NCBI GenBank assembly: GCA_030592355.1
Contig: JAUVJE010000118.1
Span: 1 to 7,759, forward strand
DNA: 7,759 nucleotides
Direction: 5' to 3'
Source of the DNA: Clostridia bacterium
GTDB lineage: Bacteria; Bacillota; Clostridia; DUPQ01
Both the position numbers and the translations under genes were made by a program. Below, one piece after another: positions 1 through 4,322 of the stretch; position 1 is the stretch's first letter, and each line of letters begins with the position of its first letter. The notes beneath the pieces were generated by a model. It did not search any database. It was not told the origin of the DNA and saw only the letters and a list, made by a program, of their open reading frames with translations.

Positions 1-402
1 AACGGTGATTGGCTGTAATATGACATCCATGGTTTGAATCGGAATTTCAAAATAGTTTTTCTTCAATAAACCTTTTTCCAGGTAACCTTCTTTGGTATAG
101 GGATTGTAATGTATCGTGTAGTTCATTCTAATATCGGGTTTGTAAACTGCTTTCAATACTAACTTCTCGGTATGCCCGGGCGGTAATACATCGAAATTTT
201 TTGTGGTTTTTATTGCATTTAGCAATAGAGCGGAAACATCTGATTCAATTGCTTCTGAAATCAATGGAGAATCAGAGATTGAATTTTTATGTAAAGAAAT
301 CTCGCGCGCAAAAACACCCTGCTGGGTTATATAGTAAAATCCGGCGGCAACAATAGCACAAAGCAAAATCACTATAAACATTAAGGTAAATACTTTTTTC
401 AT
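1..402 (-). CDS. Membrane-anchored protein of unknown function (partial, C-terminus off the left edge)
   Basis: I do not recognise this family. The visible 134 residues begin MKKVFTLMFIVILLC, a positively charged end followed by a hydrophobic segment at about residues 4-24, so an N-terminal membrane anchor or signal peptide is likely. Cys15 does not sit in a proper lipobox. The rest is polar and lysine-rich, probably exposed outside the membrane, with no catalytic motif I can see. The ATG overlaps the stop codon of the upstream aldolase gene as ATGA, and a GGGAG ribosome binding site lies just before it inside the aldolase gene, so translational coupling is likely. The frame stays open to base 1. 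The start is well supported; the function is not. It could be a secreted or cell-envelope protein whose partner or role lies beyond the window. Confidence 0.75.
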   Translation of the reverse strand, partial: MKKVFTLMFIVILLCAIVAAGFYYITQQGVFAREISLHKNSISDSPLISEAIESDVSALLLNAIKTTKNFDVLPPGHTEKLVLKAVYKPDIRMNYTIHYNPYTKEGYLEKGLLKKNYFEIPIQTMDVILQPITV

Positions 403-1091
403 TTTACTCCCGTTTGGGTAATTCCGGCGAGACGTTGTTTTTGTTTTTGGTCTAAAAGGGAATAAGTTTCCATATACATTTTGTGAAGGGCTGCGGCTTC
501 TTCATATGAAAAAGGCACCGCTTTGCCGATTGCGAAAGAATCAATGTATGCCTTGCAGGATTTCTCCAATATTATATTAACCGTAAAAGCTTCATCAAGC
601 GTTCTTCCGATGCAGACAGCCCCATGATTTGCAAGAAGACAGGCGTTTCTGTTTTTTATGGCACCAAGAACACCCTCAACCATTTTGTCGGAACCGGGAT
701 GGGCGTAGTCTGCGACTTTTAACCCCGGACCAATGAGTTGTGCCATATCATCGAGTATTGGGGGAACTTCTTTTCTCGCGGCGGCGACCGTACAGCCATA
801 TTGAGGATGAGTGTGTATAATTCCGTTTATTTCCGGACGGTACTTATAAATTGCAGCATGCATGGGGGTTTCGCTGCTTGGAGCCAATTCGCCTATAGCT
901 TTTAATGTGTGAATGTCAACGAGGACTATATCTTCAGATTCTATATCGGAATAATCCCTGCCGCTTGGAGTGATAAGCATTGTATTTTCATCAATCCTGG
1001 CACTCACATTACCCCATGTTCCGGAAGCAAGTCCGGTTTTAACTATTCGTTTTCCCGCATTGCACACAAGTGCTCTTATCTTATGTTCCAT
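399..1091 (-). CDS. Class II aldolase/adducin family protein, L-fuculose-phosphate aldolase-like
   Basis: This is a 230-residue zinc-dependent class II aldolase, the usual length for the FucA/AraD family. FucA cleaves L-fuculose-1-phosphate to dihydroxyacetone phosphate and lactaldehyde in the cytoplasm. Visible motifs are SGTWGNVSARI (23-33), TPSGRDYSDI (41-50), SSETPMH (72-78), HTHP (93-96) and ANHGAV (154-159). The inferred zinc ligands His93, His95 and His156 and the catalytic Glu74 match the E. coli FucA set with an offset of one. Close relatives include ribulose-5-phosphate 4-epimerase and methylthioribulose-1-phosphate dehydratase, so the exact substrate is open. The frame extends 15 codons upstream, but the ATG at 1091 is chosen because GGAGG lies six bases before it and the protein then aligns with FucA. 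The gene lies downstream of the ferredoxin terminators and overlaps the next gene by four bases. No kinase, isomerase or transporter for fucose is in view. Confidence 0.88.
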   Translation of the reverse strand: MEHKIRALVCNAGKRIVKTGLASGTWGNVSARIDENTMLITPSGRDYSDIESEDIVLVDIHTLKAIGELAPSSETPMHAAIYKYRPEINGIIHTHPQYGCTVAAARKEVPPILDDMAQLIGPGLKVADYAHPGSDKMVEGVLGAIKNRNACLLANHGAVCIGRTLDEAFTVNIILEKSCKAYIDSFAIGKAVPFSYEEAAALHKMYMETYSLLDQKQKQRLAGITQTGVK

Positions 1092-1123
1092 AAACATCCT
1101 CCATAAGGACATTCTACCATAAA

Positions 1124-1136
1124 TTGAGCAACTCAA
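1124..1136. promoter_or_regulatory. Short inverted repeat upstream of the aldolase gene
   Basis: TTGAG and CTCAA are separated by three bases, 33 bases before the aldolase start codon. A TAGAAT sequence lies just downstream on the minus strand and could be a -10 box, so the repeat sits where an operator might. The arms are only five bases and may be chance in AT-rich DNA. Confidence 0.2.
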
Positions 1137-1183
1137 ATAAATTCCTTGAACTATTCATAAAACCTGGAAAACATTCCAAAAAT

Positions 1184-1205
1184 AAAAAACCTTCCGGGAA
1201 GGTTT
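1184..1205 (-). terminator. Second of two tandem intrinsic terminators after the ferredoxin gene
   Basis: On the minus strand an 8-base stem (AAACCTTC/GAAGGTTT) with a three-base loop runs straight into TTTATTTTT. The U-run is on the minus side only, so it acts on transcripts coming from the ferredoxin gene and insulates the aldolase gene from it. Confidence 0.75.
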
Positions 1206-1208
1206 CTT

Positions 1209-1246
1209 CGAAAATAAATAAATCCCAGGGCAATTTTGCCCCGGGA
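1209..1246 (-). terminator. First of two tandem intrinsic terminators after the ferredoxin gene
   Basis: The stem TCCC-G-GGGC pairs with GCCC-T-GGGA around a six-base AT loop (1223-1246), followed on the minus strand by TTTATTTATTTT. One pair is G-U when read from the minus strand but an A-C mismatch from the plus strand, which supports minus-strand function. It begins 27 bases past the ferredoxin stop codon. Confidence 0.75.
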
Positions 1247-1272
1247 AATTTAACATATAGGTGATAAAGACA

Positions 1273-1989
1273 TCATGCCTCGATAAGATTTCCATCGGTT
1301 GTAACAGTTACAACATTCCATGGCAGATACTTGCCGCTGTTCATTAAAGCGGTTTTTGTCCCCTGAACGATTCCGCCGCAGCAAGGAACTTCCATGCGAA
1401 GAACAGTTACGCTTTTAATATTATTGTTTTTTATTATATGTGTAAGCTTATCAGTGTAATCAAGCATATCAAGTTTAGGACAGCCGATAATTGTTACTCT
1501 TCCCTTAATGAATTTTCGGTGAATATCAGCATATGCATAAGCAGTACAGTCTGCGGCAATCAGTAATTTTGCACCATTGAAGTAAGGAGCGTTTACGGGA
1601 ACTAATTTAATTTGCACCGGCCACTGTGTAAGTTCCGATTCAAGCGCTTCTGATGATGGTTCATAACGGACATTACCGGAATGTTCCCGGGATATTGCTT
1701 TTGAATGTGTTCCGGGACAACCACATGCAAGAGGTTCCGGTGCTTTCTCCGTTGCTGCGATATGAGCGTTTACAGCTTCTTCATCATATGCCTCAGCCTC
1801 GCGTTCCTCCATAGTGATTGCACCTGTGGGACATTCCGGCAGACAATCTCCAAGACCGTCGCAGTATGATTCAGACACAAGCTTTGCTTTTCCGTCTATC
1901 ATTCGAATGGCTCCTTCGTGGCAGGCGTCCACGCATATTCCGCAACCGTTGCACAACTCTTCGTCAATTTTTATTATTTTACGTTTCAT
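1273..1989 (-). CDS. 4Fe-4S ferredoxin-like iron-sulfur protein with cysteine-rich C-terminal domain
   Basis: This is a 238-residue cytoplasmic Fe-S protein. Residues 1-60 form a ferredoxin domain. The first cluster motif is canonical (Cys13, Cys16, Cys19, Cys23). The second has only three cysteines in C-x5-C-x3-CP spacing (Cys43, Cys49, Cys53), lacking the second cysteine of the usual motif. The C-terminal part carries CGCPG (89-93), Cys148, GCPKLD (169-174) and VPCCGG (201-206), so extra metal or redox centres are possible. From memory, this architecture recurs in anaerobes next to Crp/Fnr regulators and hybrid cluster protein (Hcp) genes, suggesting electron transfer in nitrosative or redox stress; that role is inference. 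The ATG at 1989 has AAAGG eight bases upstream. It is transcribed divergently from a Crp/Fnr gene across a 103-base gap with a palindrome, and ends in tandem terminators. No hcp gene is in this window. Confidence 0.85.
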   Translation of the reverse strand: MKRKIIKIDEELCNGCGICVDACHEGAIRMIDGKAKLVSESYCDGLGDCLPECPTGAITMEEREAEAYDEEAVNAHIAATEKAPEPLACGCPGTHSKAISREHSGNVRYEPSSEALESELTQWPVQIKLVPVNAPYFNGAKLLIAADCTAYAYADIHRKFIKGRVTIIGCPKLDMLDYTDKLTHIIKNNNIKSVTVLRMEVPCCGGIVQGTKTALMNSGKYLPWNVVTVTTDGNLIEA

Positions 1990-2032
1990 AATATATACCT
2001 TTCAATAAATTAAAAGTCGGATTGTTTTCTTG

Positions 2033-2045
2033 AGTATAATATACT
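2033..2045. promoter_or_regulatory. Mirror-symmetric overlapping -10 boxes for divergent transcription
   Basis: AGTATA-A-TATACT is a perfect inverted repeat around one base. Read on the plus strand it holds a consensus TATAAT (2035-2040). Read on the minus strand it holds TATACT (2038-2033) and TATTAT (2041-2036). It can therefore supply the -10 element in both directions, for the regulator and for the ferredoxin gene. Neither direction has a convincing -35 hexamer at 17 bases, which would fit dependence on an activator. Confidence 0.5.
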
Positions 2046-2065
2046 AAAATGAAATTAGAACATCC

Positions 2066-2079
2066 GTAACATATGTTAC
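2066..2079. promoter_or_regulatory. Perfect palindrome GTAACATATGTTAC, likely operator of the adjacent Crp/Fnr regulator
   Basis: This is a 14-base perfect palindrome with GTAAC half-sites around a four-base core, the geometry expected of a Crp/Fnr dimer site. Its centre is 83.5 bases before the ferredoxin start codon and roughly 41-47 bases upstream of the transcription start implied by the minus-strand -10 candidates, a class II activation position. For the regulator gene it lies downstream of the plus-strand TATAAT and only 13 bases before the GTG start, which would suit autorepression. From memory it resembles sites predicted for clostridial HcpR-type regulators. Confidence 0.65.
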
Positions 2080-2092
2080 AGAAGAGGCAAAT

Positions 2093-2791
2093 GTGTTAAA
2101 AAATTATCAAAATACGCTAATTGATTCACCATTATTCAGGGGGATTAAACCGGAAAACTTGAAATACCTTCTAAGGTGCCTGAATCCAACTGTCAGACAG
2201 TATGCTAAAAATGAAGTTGTTGCCGTAGAGGGTATGAGACTCAAAGGGATAGGTGTTGTTCTTGAAGGAAACCTTAATATTTCTAAAACGAGCCTGACAG
2301 GTAACAGAATATTGCTTGGAACAGTGGGCCCGGGAGATCTTTTTGGGGAAAATGCTGCATTTTCGCAAGCTGGTTTATGGCCGGCTAATGTTGAAAGCCA
2401 GAGTGCAACACAGGTGATGTTCATAAAACCTGGAAGCATAGTGAATCAATGTGCAAACGCATGTATTTGGCATAGTAAACTTCAGGAAAACATGCTGAGC
2501 ATACTTTCAGCAAAAGCTTTGAAATTAACAAAAAAAATTGAGTATTTGGCAATAAAGGGGCTTAGGGCAAAAATATGTACTTATTTATACAATCTTTATA
2601 TAAAAACCGGTTGCAGGGAAATAAAATTGCCTTTAAAAAAGTATGAACTTGCAGAATTCTTTAATGCCGCAAGACCATCATTGTCAAGAGAATTCATTAA
2701 TCTCCGCGAAGAGGGAATTATAGATTTCAACGGGAGCAGGATAACATTGCTTAGTATAGGAAGGATTGAGAAAATCATAGACGGCTCCTGA
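2093..2791 (+). CDS. Crp/Fnr-family transcriptional regulator
   Basis: This 232-residue protein has the Crp/Fnr layout. An N-terminal cyclic-nucleotide-binding-like beta-barrel spans about residues 15-125, with VLEGNLNISKT (56-66) and GPGDLFGE (79-86). A long dimerisation helix follows at about 126-155, then a winged helix-turn-helix at about 180-220, with ELAEFFNAARPSLSREF (185-201) covering the recognition helix. Its five cysteines (29, 120, 124, 162, 174) are scattered and do not form the N-terminal Fnr cluster motif, so the signal is not an obvious 4Fe-4S centre. Haem, NO or a small molecule is possible. The start is GTG at 2093 with AGAGG five bases upstream. The ATG at 2091 is in another frame and stops after one codon. 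Divergent pairing with an Fe-S protein and a palindrome just upstream suggest an HcpR-like nitrosative or redox-stress regulator that also controls itself; this is inference. Confidence 0.88.
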   Translation: MLKNYQNTLIDSPLFRGIKPENLKYLLRCLNPTVRQYAKNEVVAVEGMRLKGIGVVLEGNLNISKTSLTGNRILLGTVGPGDLFGENAAFSQAGLWPANVESQSATQVMFIKPGSIVNQCANACIWHSKLQENMLSILSAKALKLTKKIEYLAIKGLRAKICTYLYNLYIKTGCREIKLPLKKYELAEFFNAARPSLSREFINLREEGIIDFNGSRITLLSIGRIEKIIDGS

Positions 2792-2809
2792 CGGGTTAAT
2801 CACTGACGT

Positions 2810-2846
2810 ACCGCAGATTGCACGGCAATCGAGGAACGTCTGCGGT
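2810..2846. repeat. Nested inverted repeats downstream of the regulator gene
   Basis: ACCGCAGA (2810-2817) pairs with TCTGCGGT (2839-2846). Inside, GATTGC (2816-2821) pairs with GCAATC (2825-2830) around three bases. The element is GC-rich compared with the surrounding sequence and is not followed by a U-run on either strand, so it is not a plain terminator. It begins 18 bases after the regulator stop codon, so it would sit in that mRNA's 3' end. Its role is unknown. Confidence 0.45.
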
Positions 2847-2852
2847 GACATG

Positions 2853-2902
2853 AATGATAATTTCACGCATCAGGTTTGAAACGAGTGAACATTATCATTT
2901 TT
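2853..2902 (+). terminator. Probable terminator of the Crp/Fnr regulator gene
   Basis: AATGATAATTTCAC (2853-2866) pairs with GTGAA-C-ATTATCATT (2885-2899), giving 14 pairs with one bulged C and an 18-base loop. A run of five T (2898-2902) begins at the end of the stem on the plus strand. The stem is AT-rich and the loop long, so termination may be inefficient. The minus strand lacks a T-run here. Confidence 0.45.
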
Positions 2903-2967
2903 GAGAGAACAAAGACCGCGAAGCATATTAAACTGAACAGCCGATATGAATTTTAATTAATAACGAT

Positions 2968-2995
2968 AAAAAGAAACCCCGGAATCCGGGGTTTC
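2968..2995 (-). terminator. Intrinsic terminator of the zinc-ribbon gene
   Basis: GAAACCCCGG and CCGGGGTTTC form a perfect 10-base GC-rich stem around three bases (2973-2995). On the minus strand it is followed by TTTTT (2972-2968). It starts 32 bases past the zinc-ribbon stop codon. Confidence 0.85.
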
Positions 2996-3027
2996 GATTA
3001 ATTGTCAGTTCAAATTTTCGTTACTAA

Positions 3028-3309
3028 TTAATAGCTACTTCTTTTTGCTCTGAAGCAATCATTGCAATAAACAGGACGTTCGCCTGTAGGCTTGAATGGA
3101 ACCTGTGTTTCAGCTCCGCATTCAGCGCATACTGCACTATACATCTGACGTTCGCCATTGTAACGGTTTCGTTTACGTGAAGCTCTACAATCAGGGCATC
3201 TTTTGGGTTCGTTTGAAAACCCTTTCTCTGCATAAAATTCCTGCTCTGAAGCGGTGAACTGAAAATCAGCTCCGCAATCAGCACATGATAATGTCTTATC
3301 CTCGTACAT
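3028..3309 (-). CDS. Small double zinc-ribbon protein
   Basis: This 93-residue protein holds four CxxC knuckles making two zinc ribbons: Cys9/Cys12 with Cys38/Cys41, and Cys61/Cys64 with Cys82/Cys85. Between them lies a basic stretch with RASRKRNRYNGER (42-54). The segments EQEFYAEKGF (22-31) and QVPFKPTGERPVYC (69-82) are what I remember as typical of a conserved zinc-ribbon family widespread in bacteria and without assigned function. Small basic zinc ribbons often bind nucleic acid or act in translation or cold shock, but nothing here proves that. The ATG at 3309 has AAAGAGG seven bases upstream. The gene appears monocistronic: it has its own promoter, a long leader of about 195 bases and a strong terminator. 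It is divergent from the peroxiredoxin gene. Confidence 0.85.
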   Translation of the reverse strand: MYEDKTLSCADCGADFQFTASEQEFYAEKGFSNEPKRCPDCRASRKRNRYNGERQMYSAVCAECGAETQVPFKPTGERPVYCNDCFRAKRSSY

Positions 3310-3505
3310 ATTCCTACCTCTTTCTGTGTACCATTGTTAATTGCTGTGGCGTTAGACGAATTACAGAAAACCCTTCCCTGGGTAGCGTTGAAACCGATAT
3401 CTCCCCTGAGTAATGATTCCAGTTAGCGAATCTCCGCAACAATTATTTAAACCAACCGGCTCAAACAAAAGCGTTCTTAAACCGGGTGAGGACTTTTCCT
3501 CACAT
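3310..3505 (-). promoter_or_regulatory. Long structured 5' leader of the zinc-ribbon gene (candidate cis-acting RNA)
   Basis: The predicted transcript starts near 3505-3504 and runs about 195 bases to the start codon. Read on the minus strand, its first bases fold into GTGAGGA/TCCTCAC with loop AAAG (3503-3486). A second stem abuts it, pairing CCGGTTTAAG (3485-3476) with TTTGAGCCGG (3465-3456); its three G-U pairs would be A-C mismatches on the plus strand. A third hairpin is GTT-GCGG with TCGC-T-AAC (3440-3422). Further 3', ACCC and GGGT (3383-3370) can pair, and ATTAC can pair with GTAAT around them. I find no open reading frame worth noting. Core motifs of the riboswitch classes I know (T-box, SAM-I, TPP, FMN, cobalamin, c-di-GMP, glycine) are not present. 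A cold-shock-type leader or an unnamed RNA motif are both possible. Confidence 0.5.
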
Positions 3506-3510
3506 GGTGT

Positions 3511-3539
3511 ATTATAACTTATTAAAATATAATATACAA
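3511..3539 (-). promoter_or_regulatory. Promoter of the zinc-ribbon gene
   Basis: On the minus strand TTGTAT (3539-3534) and a consensus TATAAT (3516-3511) are exactly 17 bases apart, predicting a start near 3505-3504, directly at the foot of the first leader hairpin. The plus strand also holds a TATAAT (3528-3533) that could serve the divergent peroxiredoxin gene, but it has no recognisable -35. The remaining stretch up to 3661 shows no other clear signal. Confidence 0.65.
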
Positions 3540-3675
3540 GCTATTTATTTTTATACACATTTTTCCCGAAATTTAAGAGAATACACACTTAGAAAAGCAC
3601 CCGAAGATATCTGTTATCCTGCTTCTCTAAAATAAATTCAGGGTATGTAAAGAATATAAGAAAGGAATGATGATT

Positions 3676-4131
3676 ATGTTAAAAGCAAAAGACAGAGCAA
3701 TTAACTTTATATTAAATGATGCCGATGGAAACGAAGTGTCACTTGATAGTTTCAAAGGGAAAAAAGTTGTGCTTTATTTTTACCCAAAAGACAACACGCC
3801 GGGATGCACAATTGAGGCGAATGGATTCAAAGATGTGTACGATAAAATATTGGACACCGGAGCGGTAGTTGTCGGAGTAAGCCCCGACGGTAAAGATTCC
3901 CACTGTAAATTTAGAGATAGATTCAGTCTTCCGTTTCATCTGGTGTCTGACATTGATCACTCTGTGGCAGAAGCATACGGCGCATGGGGAGAGAAGAGTA
4001 TGTTTGGAAAGAAGTACATGGGCATTATAAGATCAACATTTATCATTGATAGAAATAAAGTGATAACGCATGCATTTCCCAAAGTTTCTCCTAAAACCCA
4101 TGCAAAAGAAATATTAGAAGCATTGAAATAG
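3676..4131 (+). CDS. bcp: Peroxiredoxin, PrxQ/BCP subfamily, with the usual resolving cysteine replaced
   Basis: This 151-residue thiol peroxidase reduces hydrogen peroxide and organic hydroperoxides in the cytoplasm using a thioredoxin-type reductant. The thioredoxin fold shows YFYPKDNTPGCT (34-45), with Cys44 as the peroxidatic residue in the PxxxTxxC setting. Most BCP proteins have a resolving cysteine five residues later; here that residue is Asn49. The only other cysteine is Cys77 in DSHCKFRDRF (74-83), in the helix where some PrxQ proteins place an alternative resolving cysteine. STFIIDRNKVI (120-130) is the usual C-terminal strand. Three ATG codons compete (3667, 3670, 3676). The last is chosen because AAAGGA ends nine bases before it and MLKAKDRAINF matches the family N-terminus, though 3670 cannot be excluded. 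It appears to be a single-gene transcript with its own terminator. Confidence 0.9.
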   Translation: MLKAKDRAINFILNDADGNEVSLDSFKGKKVVLYFYPKDNTPGCTIEANGFKDVYDKILDTGAVVVGVSPDGKDSHCKFRDRFSLPFHLVSDIDHSVAEAYGAWGEKSMFGKKYMGIIRSTFIIDRNKVITHAFPKVSPKTHAKEILEALK

Positions 4132-4153
4132 TAAAACATACAGGCAGAACCAT

Positions 4154-4184
4154 AAAAAAGGCATCCTAAAAAGATGTCTTTTTT
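4154..4184 (+). terminator. Intrinsic terminator of the peroxiredoxin gene
   Basis: AAAAAAGGCATC pairs with GATGTCTTTTTT around a seven-base loop, with one G-U pair when read on the plus strand, and the last six T form the U-run. It begins 22 bases after the peroxiredoxin stop codon. Confidence 0.85.
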
Positions 4185-4200
4185 AAAAATATGTTTATGT

Positions 4201-4258
4201 AGGGCTTGTTGTGGATTGTAAATTCGGATGTACTGCAAGCCTTAATAGTAAAGGCTTG
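4201..4258 (+). repeat. Three mutually complementary segments upstream of the threonine aldolase gene
   Basis: CAAGCCTT (4236-4243) pairs perfectly with AAGGCTTG (4251-4258) around seven bases, and can instead pair with AGGGCTTG (4201-4208) with one G-U pair. The choice between partners resembles a switch. However, the only promoter-like sequence I see overlaps the right arm, so the element may be double-stranded DNA (an operator) rather than RNA. No T-run follows. Confidence 0.4.
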
Positions 4259-4284
4259 TGCATAATGCGGATTTTGTCTACTAT
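4256..4284 (+). promoter_or_regulatory. Weak candidate promoter of the threonine aldolase gene
   Basis: TTGTGC and TACTAT are 17 bases apart and would start transcription near 4291, about 30 bases before the start codon. Neither hexamer is close to consensus. The -35 box overlaps the right arm of the inverted repeat at 4236-4258, so a protein bound there could block or modulate it. Confidence 0.25.
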
Positions 4285-4322
4285 ATATATAGATGAATAA
4301 AAAGTTTTGTCGAGGGTGAGTT

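Noticed and set aside
1..402. Lipoprotein assignment for the left-edge protein
   Set aside because: Cys15 lies in VILLC, which lacks the small residue needed just before a lipobox cysteine, so a simple anchor or signal peptide is the safer reading.
909..1106. Open frame on the plus strand inside the aldolase gene
   Set aside because: It lies wholly antisense to a well-matched aldolase, has no ribosome binding site or recognisable domain, and reads as an overlap of the real gene.
3024..3284. Second minus-strand frame overlapping the zinc-ribbon gene
   Set aside because: The other frame gives eight cysteines in four regular CxxC knuckles with a proper ribosome binding site; this one has no such pattern.
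3486..3503. GAGGAAAAGTCC on the minus strand, resembling the GAGGAAAGTCC core of RNase P RNA
   Set aside because: It is one hairpin with complementary flanks. The other RNase P conserved regions are absent downstream and the leader is too short. ACAGAAAACCC at about 3364 is on the opposite strand.
3511..3533. AT-rich partial dyads that look like a PerR or Fur box before the peroxiredoxin gene
   Set aside because: No 7-1-7 arrangement close to the consensus TTATAAT-N-ATTATAA is present, and such matches are common in DNA this AT-rich. The bases are better explained by the minus-strand promoter.
4201..4322. T-box or amino-acid riboswitch before the threonine aldolase gene
   Set aside because: No T-box GGTGGAACC-like sequence, no AGTA-type loop context and no terminator hairpin with a T-run before the start codon.
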